64,000 nucleotides of DNA from Dyadobacter fermentans DSM 18053. Lineage in GTDB: Bacteria; Bacteroidota; Bacteroidia; Cytophagales; Spirosomataceae. Under the pieces are notes generated by a model. It was not told where the DNA came from. It saw only the letters and a program-made list of their open reading frames with translations, and made no database searches. The first letter of the stretch is position 1. Each line of letters begins with the position of its first letter. The position numbers and the translations under genes were made by a program. Location of the stretch: the NCBI RefSeq assembly GCF_000023125.1, contig NC_013037.1, positions 4,255,501 to 4,319,500 on the forward strand, written 5' to 3'. Below, piece by piece: positions 33,788-42,274 of this stretch.

Positions 33788-36700
33788 CTACCGCGATTTC
33801 CAGAATTTGCGCAGATCGAGCGTATTCGGATATTCGGGGTTGATGAGCTCGATGGGTGTATCGGCGCGCATTTCCTTCTTCGTTTCAGCCACAAACCGCG
33901 ACACGCCCGAGTCGTTTTTCTCCACCACCGGCACTTCCCGGGTAGCCGATGGCGTATGCCCAAAGCCCTGGAAAAGGCTGATTTTGCGCGATTCGGCCTC
34001 GAATGCATTCACCGGATAAGTATCGAAACTGCGACCGCCCGGGTGCGAAACGAAATAGGTACAGCCGCCCAATATACGGTTATTCCAGGTATCGACAATG
34101 TCGAAAGTAAGCGGCGCATCGGCCCCGATCGTCGGGTGCAATGCCGATGGCGGGTTCCAGGCTTTGTACCGGATGCCCGACACATATTCGCCCTTAATAC
34201 CCGCGCTGCGCAGCGGCACCCGGCAGCCATTGCAGACCAGAATATGCCTTCCCTCCACAAATCCGCTCACTTTTACCTGTAACCTTTCGAGCGAAGAATC
34301 CACAAACCGCGCCGTGCCCGCATTCGACAGTTCTTCTCCCAAAACATGCCATGGCTCAATACCCAGCCGCAATTCCAGCTGAATGTTATCAACGGTAATG
34401 CCGCCATAATGTGGAAAACGGAATTCGAAGAACGGGTCAAACCACGAAATGTCGAAGTTGTAGCCGGCCGCTTTGAGGTCGTTCACCACATCCACCATAT
34501 CGAGGTAAGCAAAATGCGGCAGCAGGAAGCGGTCGTGGAGCTCGGTGCCCCAGCGGATGAGCTTATGCTTATAAGGTTGTTTCCAGAATTTGGCGATCAG
34601 CGCGCGGATAAGCAGCGTCTGCACGAGGTTCATATGCTTGTGCGGCGGCATATCGAATGCCCGGAATTCGAGGATACCCAGCCGGCCCGTAGAAGAATCG
34701 GGCGAATAGAGTTTATCCATACAAAACTCCGAACGGTGGGTATTCCCGGTAATGTCCACGAGCAAATTCCTGAAAATGCGGTCCACCATCCAGAATGGCA
34801 CTTCGCCGTCTTCGGGAATTTGTTCAAATGCAATTTCCACTTCATACAACCGCTCATCGCGGCCTTCATCAATACGCGGTGCCTGGCTGGTAGGGCCGAT
34901 AAACGGGCCTGCAAACAGGTAACTCAATGCCGGGTGATGCTGCCAGTAGGTCAAAAGGCTCCGTAGCAAATCGGGACGGCGCAATATCGGGCTGTCGGCC
35001 GGCTTCGCCCCGCCGATGGTCACGTGGTTACCGCCGCCCGTGCCCGTAGCGCGGCCATCGACCATGAATTTCTCCGTACCGAGCCGCGAGAAAAACGCTT
35101 CCTCGTATAATGCGCTGATGTTATCCACCAACTCCTGCCAGTTTTTGGCCGGATGGATATTCACCTCGATCACACCGGGATCGGGCGTCACGATCAGCTT
35201 CTGCACCCGGTAATCCGACGGCGCCGGATAGCCTTCAATGCGCACCGGCATTTGCAGCTTTTCGGCCGTGGCTTCGATGGACGCCATCAGGTCTAGATAA
35301 TGTTCGAGGTAATCCGCTGGCGGGAGGAAAATGTACAGAATGCCGTCACGTTCCTCCACGCAAATGGCCGTTTTTATAACTGGTATATCAAACAGCAGGT
35401 TATCCTGCGGCGCTTCTTCTTTCTTTTTACCTGAATCTTCATCCTCATCCACCGGCTGCACGTTCAAGGGCAATTCATAGGCGGGCGCGACGGTGCCGTA
35501 ACGCGCCTGCACAATCGGCTGGTAATTGGCCAATGCGGGCAAATCCTCGAACGGGCTGCGCTCTACCGGCTGCTCACGATGCGCTTTCGCGATTTCGGGC
35601 AATGATTTCAAGGGTAACCGGTAGCCTAATGCCGAATTTCCGGGGATCAAAAAGCAGTTGCCGCGCCGGAACTGCCATGCACTGCTGGCCCAATGCTTGC
35701 CTTTCTCGTCCCATTTCACCGGAATGATAAAACCGGCCGGGTTATTCAAGCCCTTTTCTAGCAATTTTGCCAAAGTCCGCCGCTCGACGGAATCTTTGAG
35801 ATTGACCTTTAACGGGTCCACATTCACCGGCAGCTTACCCTCTTCCATTGCCCAATAAATGGGATCTTCGTAGGCCGGGGTAATGTTGTTGGTGTCGAGG
35901 CCGAGGTATTTGGTGAGTTCGCTGGTAAAAATCTCGGCGTCTCGGAATGTGAATTTCGTCTGGCCTTCCTTAGTCACCAGTTCATCGTTTTTCCACATCG
36001 GCACGCCGTCGTTCCGCCAGTAGAGCGCATATTGCCAGCGCGGAAATTGCTCGCCGGGATACCATTTACCCTGACCGAAATGCAGCAACCCTCCGTGCGC
36101 AAACCTGTTTTTGAGTCTTAATGAAAGGTCATAGGCCAGTTGCCGCTTCAACGGCCCGTCGGCCGCCGTGTTCCATTCCGGCGATTCGAAATCGTCGATT
36201 GAAATGAAAGTAGGCTCGCCGCCCATCGTGAGGCGCACGTCGTTTTCCTGCAAATCCTTTTCCACATCATAACCCACCTGCATCACCTGCGCCCATTGTT
36301 CCTCGGAATAAGGCTTGGTCACACGCGGGTCTTCGTGAATGCGGAAAACTTTGTTATCAAACTCAAAAGTTACTTCGGCAATGTCGGTAGCGCCCGTCAC
36401 CGGTGCAGCGCTGGCATAATCAGGCGTGCAGCAGAGCGGAATGTGGCCCTCGCTGGCAAACAATCCCGACGTCGGATCGAGGCCGATCCAGCCTGCGCCG
36501 GGCACATAGGCCTCCGTCCACGCGTGGAGGTCTGTAAAATCCGCCTCCGGCCCGGAAGGCCCGTCGAGCGACTTGATATCGGAAGTAAGCTGCACCAGGT
36601 AACCTGACACAAACCGCGCCGCAATGCCCAGATGCCGCAAAATCTGCACGAGCAGCCACGCCGAATCCCGGCACGAACCGCTGGCGATTGTAAGCGTCTG

Positions 36701-37213
36701 CTCACCGGTTTGCACGCCGGCTTCCATGCGGATATTGTAGCCGATCGCCTTGTAAAGCTCCTGATTGAGATACACCAGGAAATCCACCGTTTTGATATCC
36801 TGCTGAATGTTAAGCTTTTGTATAAAATCCATCAGCAGCGGGCCAGCCTCGCGGGGTTCGAGGTAAGGGCCAAGTTCCTTGCCTAATGTCGCCTCGTATT
36901 GAAACGGATACTTATCCGCATAATCCTCCACAAAAAAATCGAATGGATTGATCACCTGCATTTTAGCAATCACCTCCACATCAATGCTCAACTCCGTGGC
37001 TTTTTCAGGAAACACCACGCGCGCCTGGTAATTACCGAATGGATCCTGCTGCCAGTTGATAAAATGGTTCTCCGGCTTGATTTTCAAAGAATACCCCTCA
37101 ATAGGCGTACGGGAATGCGGGGCAGGGCGAAGTCGGAAAATATGCGGGGAAAGTGAAACACTCCGATCGAACTTATATCTTGTTTTATGCGAAATAGCAA
37201 CTTTTATAGCCAT
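33788..37213 (-). CDS. Large transglutaminase-DUF2126 protein
   Basis: The 1141-residue protein begins with a transglutaminase N-terminal beta domain (1-80) and core with probable triad C181 (ASGSCRDSAWLL), H230 (DLHAWTEA) and D246 (GLDPTSG). The remaining ~870 residues are DUF2126 (COG4196), with markers such as 'DVRLTMGGEPTFISIDDF', 'GGGNHVTIGGAKPADSPI' and 'GILEFRAFDMPPHKHMNLVQ'. The last two resemble glutamine-synthetase-like/amidoligase folds, although that is inference. No signal peptide. It is the first gene of the trio, 27 bases upstream of the ATP-grasp gene. Confidence 0.93.
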   Translation of the reverse strand: MAIKVAISHKTRYKFDRSVSLSPHIFRLRPAPHSRTPIEGYSLKIKPENHFINWQQDPFGNYQARVVFPEKATELSIDVEVIAKMQVINPFDFFVEDYADKYPFQYEATLGKELGPYLEPREAGPLLMDFIQKLNIQQDIKTVDFLVYLNQELYKAIGYNIRMEAGVQTGEQTLTIASGSCRDSAWLLVQILRHLGIAARFVSGYLVQLTSDIKSLDGPSGPEADFTDLHAWTEAYVPGAGWIGLDPTSGLFASEGHIPLCCTPDYASAAPVTGATDIAEVTFEFDNKVFRIHEDPRVTKPYSEEQWAQVMQVGYDVEKDLQENDVRLTMGGEPTFISIDDFESPEWNTAADGPLKRQLAYDLSLRLKNRFAHGGLLHFGQGKWYPGEQFPRWQYALYWRNDGVPMWKNDELVTKEGQTKFTFRDAEIFTSELTKYLGLDTNNITPAYEDPIYWAMEEGKLPVNVDPLKVNLKDSVERRTLAKLLEKGLNNPAGFIIPVKWDEKGKHWASSAWQFRRGNCFLIPGNSALGYRLPLKSLPEIAKAHREQPVERSPFEDLPALANYQPIVQARYGTVAPAYELPLNVQPVDEDEDSGKKKEEAPQDNLLFDIPVIKTAICVEERDGILYIFLPPADYLEHYLDLMASIEATAEKLQMPVRIEGYPAPSDYRVQKLIVTPDPGVIEVNIHPAKNWQELVDNISALYEEAFFSRLGTEKFMVDGRATGTGGGNHVTIGGAKPADSPILRRPDLLRSLLTYWQHHPALSYLFAGPFIGPTSQAPRIDEGRDERLYEVEIAFEQIPEDGEVPFWMVDRIFRNLLVDITGNTHRSEFCMDKLYSPDSSTGRLGILEFRAFDMPPHKHMNLVQTLLIRALIAKFWKQPYKHKLIRWGTELHDRFLLPHFAYLDMVDVVNDLKAAGYNFDISWFDPFFEFRFPHYGGITVDNIQLELRLGIEPWHVLGEELSNAGTARFVDSSLERLQVKVSGFVEGRHILVCNGCRVPLRSAGIKGEYVSGIRYKAWNPPSALHPTIGADAPLTFDIVDTWNNRILGGCTYFVSHPGGRSFDTYPVNAFEAESRKISLFQGFGHTPSATREVPVVEKNDSGVSRFVAETKKEMRADTPIELINPEYPNTLDLRKFWKSR

Positions 37214-37436
37214 AATAGGAGTATAATTATAAAATCATATAATTTGGCGCTCTGCGGAATAAATCATCCTAAACAAATGCTTTATGCTTATTTTTCAAAA
37301 TATTAGGTTAGGCCAAATAACAAATGCAAAATTTTATTTCAATATCAATTTCATGCCCGGATGCACAGGACTGATAATTCCTTAAAAGTTACGACATTCG
37401 CCAAAATCCTTACGATACCATAAGTTTAGTTCAAAA

Positions 37437-38240
37437 ATGAAAATTGCTATCATCGGCTGCGGCAACATGGGTATGGCCTTCGCCCGCGCCTTCCTGAAAT
37501 TTGACCTCGTCAAGAACCAGGATTTTTTACTGGTTGAGAAAAGCACCGACCGTATGGACAGCCTCACCGCCTTCCAGCCGGGCGTGATCACGGGCGTTAT
37601 CGGCCCGCAGATCGGCGAATACGACCTGATCATCGTTTCGGTAAAGCCGCAGGATTTTCTTTCGGTAGCCAGTTCCCTGAAAGAAGTGATCCAGCCCAGC
37701 CAGGTAGTGCTATCCATTATGGCCGGTGTGACCATCGAAGGCATTCAAAGCGCATTGGAACATAAGGCGGTAATCCGCGCGATGCCGAACACCCCTGCAA
37801 TGCTCGGAATGGGCATTACGGCCTACTCCGCGTCGCCGGAAGTGGATATTCACCAATTACGCAAGATCGAAAACCTCATTAATGCAACCGGCCGCTCGGT
37901 GTTTCTGGAAGATGAGGACCAGCTGAATGCAGTGACTGCATTGAGCGGCAGCGGGCCGGCTTACTTCTTTTATGTGGTGAAAGCGATGATCGAAGCGGGT
38001 AAGCAAATGGGCTTCGAAGAATCGGTAGCCGCATTGCTCGTGAAACAGACGATGCTAGGTTCCTACCATTTGATCAACAATGCCGACAAGTCGCTCGATG
38101 ATTTGATCAAAGCCGTAGCCTCCAAAGGCGGCACCACGGAAGCCGCATTGCGTCAATTCGAAGCCGGCGGATTGGACAAAACACTTGAAAACGGCATTTT
38201 CGCAGCGCAGGTGCGTTCGACGGAATTGTCGAAAGGGTAA
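37437..38240 (+). CDS. proC: Pyrroline-5-carboxylate reductase
   Basis: The 267-residue protein has the NADP-binding start KIAIIGCGNMGMAFARAF, the 'ViRaMPNTPAMLGMGITAYS' equivalent, and the ProC signature 'ALSGSGPAYFFYVVKAMIEAG'. It reduces pyrroline-5-carboxylate to proline, the last step of proline synthesis. It stands alone, divergent from the transglutaminase cluster with a 223-base AT-rich spacer in which no clear promoter was recognised. Confidence 0.96.
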   Translation: MKIAIIGCGNMGMAFARAFLKFDLVKNQDFLLVEKSTDRMDSLTAFQPGVITGVIGPQIGEYDLIIVSVKPQDFLSVASSLKEVIQPSQVVLSIMAGVTIEGIQSALEHKAVIRAMPNTPAMLGMGITAYSASPEVDIHQLRKIENLINATGRSVFLEDEDQLNAVTALSGSGPAYFFYVVKAMIEAGKQMGFEESVAALLVKQTMLGSYHLINNADKSLDDLIKAVASKGGTTEAALRQFEAGGLDKTLENGIFAAQVRSTELSKG

Positions 38241-38257
38241 AACGCTTGAATGTCACG

Positions 38258-38320
38258 CTGAGCGGAGTCGAAGCGCGGTAATAGTACCGCCTTCGACCGC
38301 CGGGCGACCCGCCCGCTCAG
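38258..38320. repeat. Structured inverted repeat between proC and the DUF1338 gene
   Basis: CTGAGCGG (38258-38265) pairs with CCGCTCAG (38313-38320). Inside, TCGAAG-c-GCGGTA (38268-38280) pairs with TACCGC-c-TTCGA (38285-38296), and CGGG-cga-CCCG (38301-38311) forms a second small arm. The whole can fold as a three-way junction. The sequence resembles dispersed 'CTGAGCGGAGTCGAAG' repeats known from many bacterial genomes. Confidence 0.6.
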
Positions 38321-38349
38321 GCTAACATTAATCATCAAACTTTGAATAT

Positions 38350-39261
38350 ATGGGGACCACAGCCCGCAAACTCGCAACCCTAGACATCGTTCTGAATGGC
38401 TTAATGCGCCGCTACAAAGAGCGCGTGCCGGACGTGGGCATTATCCTGAATGCGCTGGTGAATGACGGCGTCGTTCCCATCGCCGATGCGATCGAAAACG
38501 ACCATATTGCCTTCCGCACGATGGGCGTGCCGCAGCTGGGCGTAAAGTCGTTTGAGAAAATATTCCTGCACTACGGCTACGAAAAGCGCGACCATTACTT
38601 TTTCGAAGGCAAAAAACTCGACGCGTGGTGGTACGCCCCACCCCGCGAAACCGACCCGCGCATTTTCGTGAGCGAGCTCCGCGTAGGCGACCTCAGCGAA
38701 GAAAGCCAGCGCATCATCCGCAGCTACACCGACGAAGTCACCACCGACCCGGTCGATTCCCTCGACCTCGACAACGGCGAGGCGGTGGACGCATTCCTGC
38801 ATCAACCCCTCTGGCGCACACCAACGGTGGCTGATTACCAATCGCTTCTGAAAGAAAGCGAATACGCCGCCTGGGTGATCTATAACCGCTATTATTTGAA
38901 CCACTTCACGATCAGCATCCACAACCTGCCCGACGGCTACAATTCTGTCGCTGCATTCAATGAGTTTCTGGAAAAGCACGGCATTAGGCTCAACACGTCC
39001 GGCGGCAAGATCAAAATCAGCCCCGACGGCGGCTTACTGCAAAGCGCTACCGTTGCCGAAATGCTGGACGCGGAGTTTGCCAATGGCGAAAAGCTGCGCA
39101 TTTCGGGCTCTTATGTGGAATTCGCGGAGCGGAAAGTTTTGCCGGAGTTTGTTAATCTCCCGGCCAATGAAGTTAAGAGAAAGCATCGCCGCGATGGTTT
39201 CGAAGCGGGGAATGCGGATAAGATTTTTGAGAGTACTTATACTGCTCAGACGGGGCGTTAG
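38350..39261 (+). CDS. DUF1338 family protein (2-oxoadipate dioxygenase/decarboxylase-like)
   Basis: The 303-residue protein matches the DUF1338/HglS family, iron enzymes with a VOC-like fold that turn 2-oxoadipate into D-2-hydroxyglutarate in lysine breakdown. Probable iron ligands are H52 (ENDHIAFRTMG), H185 (LNHFTISIHN) and E257 (SYVEFAER), all in the family's positions. The exact substrate in Bacteroidota is not established, and no lysine-degradation gene is nearby. It overlaps the end of the convergent DUF2442 gene by four bases. Confidence 0.85.
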   Translation: MGTTARKLATLDIVLNGLMRRYKERVPDVGIILNALVNDGVVPIADAIENDHIAFRTMGVPQLGVKSFEKIFLHYGYEKRDHYFFEGKKLDAWWYAPPRETDPRIFVSELRVGDLSEESQRIIRSYTDEVTTDPVDSLDLDNGEAVDAFLHQPLWRTPTVADYQSLLKESEYAAWVIYNRYYLNHFTISIHNLPDGYNSVAAFNEFLEKHGIRLNTSGGKIKISPDGGLLQSATVAEMLDAEFANGEKLRISGSYVEFAERKVLPEFVNLPANEVKRKHRRDGFEAGNADKIFESTYTAQTGR

Positions 39262-39554
39262 GCCGGAGTTGAATTTTGAAACAGAACGTCGGGGCAGAAA
39301 TCCAGCGGCGCTGGAATCAGCTTGCCGTCGTAATCTTCCATCTCAGTCATATCTCCCCAAAGAATGGTCCTCTCGTCTGTTTTCGCCTGTATGAAAATGT
39401 CAGGTTGAAGAATTTTGGCAAACGGGCTTTTTCCGCTTCCTCTGTATTCCGCTAGAAACTTCCCGAAATCCGTAACCCGGACCTTCCCATCCGTCCAAAG
39501 TGACGTGATGACGAATGGCTCTGCGGATAATATTTCTTTAACTCTCGGATTCAT
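39258..39554 (-). CDS. DUF2442 domain protein
   Basis: The 98-residue protein has the DUF2442 pattern: MNPRVKEILS at the start, 'DGKVRVTDFGKFL' in the middle and LDFCPDVLF at the end. DUF2442 genes are commonly paired with DUF4160 genes, as here, in what looks like a small toxin-antitoxin-like module of unknown mechanism. It directly follows the DUF4160 reading frame (shared base 39554). It is intact although its partner is frameshifted. Confidence 0.8.
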   Translation of the reverse strand: MNPRVKEILSAEPFVITSLWTDGKVRVTDFGKFLAEYRGSGKSPFAKILQPDIFIQAKTDERTILWGDMTEMEDYDGKLIPAPLDFCPDVLFQNSTPA

Positions 39555-39818
39555 TATTGTAGCGGCCTGATCTTTCGCAGCCTTCCGTTATCCTTTTGGG
39601 ATTCCTCGTAGTTGAAAACCAATTCTACCCGGTAAAGTTCCACCCAGGCCTGAATCAGCCTGACCTGCTTTCTAGGTAAATCCCCGACAATCACATTCCC
39701 GGTTTCAATCGAAAACTGGGCTTCCTGACCACCGTATTCCGCGTGGAAATGCGGCGGCAAAGTGATCTTTGAAATACATATAAATGACGATTCCGAAAAA
39801 GCGGGAGATTTCTGGCAT
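39554..39818 (-). pseudogene. DUF4160 gene with a single-base frameshift
   Basis: From an ATG at 39818 the first frame reads MPEISRFFGIVIYMYFKDHF, the normal DUF4160 start. The conserved continuation PPHFHAEYGGQEAQFSIETG is found only in the next frame. One extra base, the G complementary to 39758, separates the two. Removing it restores a family-length protein of about 88 residues ending in LRKIRPLQ. A sequencing error cannot be excluded; otherwise the gene is recently inactivated. Confidence 0.8.
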
Positions 39819-39854
39819 AGTGGATGTGTATAAGTGTCAAAAAACAATTGCTAT

Positions 39855-41792
39855 TTACTCATTCACAAGCAAATGCACAACCCTTAATGCATTGCCTTCA
39901 CTCTTCTCATTCTTTTCCCCTGAAATTTCCAAATGCAGCTTGTGCTTTCCCGCCGGTAGCTCATCCGCCAGCATTAAATACCAGGGCAAATGCAGCTGGT
40001 TGCTCCAAGTAGTGTAAGTGTCCAGCGTTTTACGGTTCTTTCCATCGATCGTGTAAGTGATTTTTCCCGCATCCGGGCCGGAGATGGTGGCGATGCCTAC
40101 ACCGCGGCCATTGAATTCAAAATCCAGCGAAGAGCCTGCTGTTTCGCTGACGAGCATCGGCACATTCACAAAGCCGTCGCGGGTGGAGAATTTTACCTTC
40201 GGCTTCCAATCCGGGTCGAGCGTGAAGCCTTTCAGGTTTTTGGCCTCTTCGAGCTTGTGGTAACTGCCTTTATCGTAGGTGAAACGATCCATCGGCGCGG
40301 GGAACTTCATGTCTCCGGTCGCGGCGGATTCCATTTTCAGCATTTCCTTGATCGTTTGCACGTAGATTTCCTGACCAAAGGGCGATGGGTGCAGGTCTTT
40401 GAAATCGTACTTCCAGCTGAATTCCCCGGCCTTGATGCGGTCGTACACTTCGCGGGCCAGGTTAATGTAAACCGCCCCGTAATGCTTCGCCACGCGCTCG
40501 TGCACGGCCACTTCGGCGGGCTCTTTGCCTGCGTCATAGTCATCATTCTTTTTAGGTTCCGCAAAGGCCATCATGACCACATTTGCCTTTGGATTTACCG
40601 CATACATTTGCCTCAAAATACCATCCAGCGCCCTGATTTGCGCCTTTTCGCTGAAACCATTACCCCTGTCGTTAACGGCCGCCTCCACAAAAAGCAGGTC
40701 GGGCGTGCCTTTGGCGAGGACATCACGGCCAAAACGCATTGAATGCGGCGTGCTGCCGAGCGATGGGATGCCGGCCGCGATGAATGTGAATTCGGTATCG
40801 GGGAAATGCTCGCGTAGATATTGCGACGTTTTGTCGCGCCAGCCTGGGTTGTGCGTAATGGAGCCACCGAGGAATGCGACAGTGCCTTTCTTAGTTGTTC
40901 TGAATTTTTCGAATGCATTGCCCAGTCCCTTATTCAATGTAATGTAGGGCGTGTGCAGCAGCGGCTTTTGCACCGGCACGCTATGCTGTTCGACGAAATT
41001 GGCGAAGAATTTTGGATGCTCGATCGGGAAATGGTGGCCTTCCATACTCTGCTCGCCGCGCGTCATCGGGTACACGCTCGCGGGACCGCCTAATGCAATA
41101 TAGTTTTTGACCAGTAAGTCGGTATTTTCCGCGGCGGGGACGTGTTCGTCTTTCAAACCAATCACATGCACAATGGGCACTTTAAATGCGGCCAGGCCAG
41201 CCAGGTCGTTCAATGGAATGTCGGTGAAGTTGGCGGCTTGTTCTTCGGTGAGGCCGAAAATCTGCTTCCACGCTTCCCAGTCTTTGGGTGAGCCTTTGCC
41301 CTTTCCTTTGCCGCCAGGCCAGCTCTTCGGGTCGGCTACGGGCGCTTCGGCGTAAATACAGCTCACCTTGTCGGGATTGCGCTTGGCCCATCCGTACACA
41401 TACAGGCCGCCGCGACTTACACCTTCGAGCGCCACTTTGGGGGCGAAATGCTTTTCTCTCACGAGGTAATCATAAAACGCGTCCCAAACCTGCATGGCTT
41501 TCGGGTGGGCGAACATATCATTGGTGTTCACATAAGCTATGTGGAAGCCGCGCGAAAGCAAAATACTGTCCATTTCGGTGTGCCATGTGGGGAAATGTGC
41601 CCGCCAAATCCACGGATTGCCCTCAATTGCTTTGTGCGGTTTCACATACCACGCCGCACGGTCCTGGAATGTGAATTCTGTCTTTTCAAAACTCTTCCAT
41701 TGGGTTGTCTTCTCAGGCGTTTGAGCGGAAATATAGTGCGCTGACAGCGTAATTACAGCCATCAGAAGCCATGCAATGCTTTTTGTTTTCAT
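39855..41792 (-). CDS. Exported two-domain esterase: alpha/beta hydrolase fused to SGNH hydrolase
   Basis: The 645-residue protein has a signal peptide (1-24). First comes an alpha/beta-hydrolase domain (about 45-285) with nucleophile S126 in GVSRGG, acid D215 (GLKDEHV) and histidine H253/H254 (MEGHHFP). Second is an SGNH/GDSL domain (about 300-490) with S311 in LGGSIT, a glycine block (PSLGS), N374 (AAVND) and the D466-x-H468 pair (KDLHPSP). A C-terminal beta-rich domain (about 510-645) may bind glycans. It is probably a polysaccharide esterase with two active sites. The start at 41792 begins the signal peptide; 15 upstream codons are also open. Confidence 0.88.
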   Translation of the reverse strand: MKTKSIAWLLMAVITLSAHYISAQTPEKTTQWKSFEKTEFTFQDRAAWYVKPHKAIEGNPWIWRAHFPTWHTEMDSILLSRGFHIAYVNTNDMFAHPKAMQVWDAFYDYLVREKHFAPKVALEGVSRGGLYVYGWAKRNPDKVSCIYAEAPVADPKSWPGGKGKGKGSPKDWEAWKQIFGLTEEQAANFTDIPLNDLAGLAAFKVPIVHVIGLKDEHVPAAENTDLLVKNYIALGGPASVYPMTRGEQSMEGHHFPIEHPKFFANFVEQHSVPVQKPLLHTPYITLNKGLGNAFEKFRTTKKGTVAFLGGSITHNPGWRDKTSQYLREHFPDTEFTFIAAGIPSLGSTPHSMRFGRDVLAKGTPDLLFVEAAVNDRGNGFSEKAQIRALDGILRQMYAVNPKANVVMMAFAEPKKNDDYDAGKEPAEVAVHERVAKHYGAVYINLAREVYDRIKAGEFSWKYDFKDLHPSPFGQEIYVQTIKEMLKMESAATGDMKFPAPMDRFTYDKGSYHKLEEAKNLKGFTLDPDWKPKVKFSTRDGFVNVPMLVSETAGSSLDFEFNGRGVGIATISGPDAGKITYTIDGKNRKTLDTYTTWSNQLHLPWYLMLADELPAGKHKLHLEISGEKNEKSEGNALRVVHLLVNE

Positions 41793-41893
41793 AGTTTTCA
41801 AAAGCGTTTCCTGCACCGATTTTACCGGCAGGCACAATCGCTTTGGTACGATATTTTAACTAACTCTCTCGAAAACAATCTTGAAAAAGACTT

Positions 41894-42178
41894 ATGGATA
41901 AGATCGAAAAGTTTAAGACCATGGAAAAAATCCTGCGCGAAATCGAGGATTTAAAAAACAGCGAGACTGCCGTGATCAAGAAGATTGGTCAGATCGAAAC
42001 AGAGAATATGAATGTGAACGTCCAGAACCTCGACAAGTCATTGAACGAGATTTACGACGGTGTTTATAAAAACCTTCAGAATGTCGAAAGCCTTCAAAGT
42101 TCATTCACAGAAACCGTCGCGGATTTTAAAGACAAAAACAAAATCACCGACGAGATGTTAATGGAAATAAGAGAATAA
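41894..42178 (+). CDS. Small coiled-coil protein of unknown function
   Basis: This 94-residue protein is almost wholly helical, with heptad-like spacing of hydrophobic residues (MEKILREIEDLKNSETAVI and LQNVESLQSSFTETVADF). It has no signal peptide, membrane segment or recognised domain. It is divergent from the esterase gene and ends at the terminator shared with mraY. Its good codon usage and terminator argue that it is real. Confidence 0.55.
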   Translation: MDKIEKFKTMEKILREIEDLKNSETAVIKKIGQIETENMNVNVQNLDKSLNEIYDGVYKNLQNVESLQSSFTETVADFKDKNKITDEMLMEIRE

Positions 42179-42210
42179 ATTACCCTAATTTCATCAGACT
42201 AGAAACCAAC

Positions 42211-42244
42211 AAAAAGCCCCGGATCGCATGATTCGGGGCTTTTT
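42211..42244. terminator. Bidirectional terminator ending the rsmH-mraY operon
   Basis: AAAAAGCCCCGGATC (42211-42225) pairs with GATTCGGGGCTTTTT (42230-42244) around a four-base loop, with T-runs in both directions. It shows that the first half of the dcw cluster ends after mraY. Confidence 0.9.
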
Positions 42245-42274
42245 GGATTTTGGGAGGAAAGGAAAGGCTGTCGC

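Noticed and set aside
38258..38320. tRNA-like gene
   Set aside because: It can form a three-way junction, but there is no anticodon loop, T-arm consensus or acceptor stem of tRNA length.
16500..42200. The region between the dcw halves as a mobile island
   Set aside because: No integrase, transposase, attachment repeat or tRNA boundary was seen, and it contains ribosomal proteins and other core genes.
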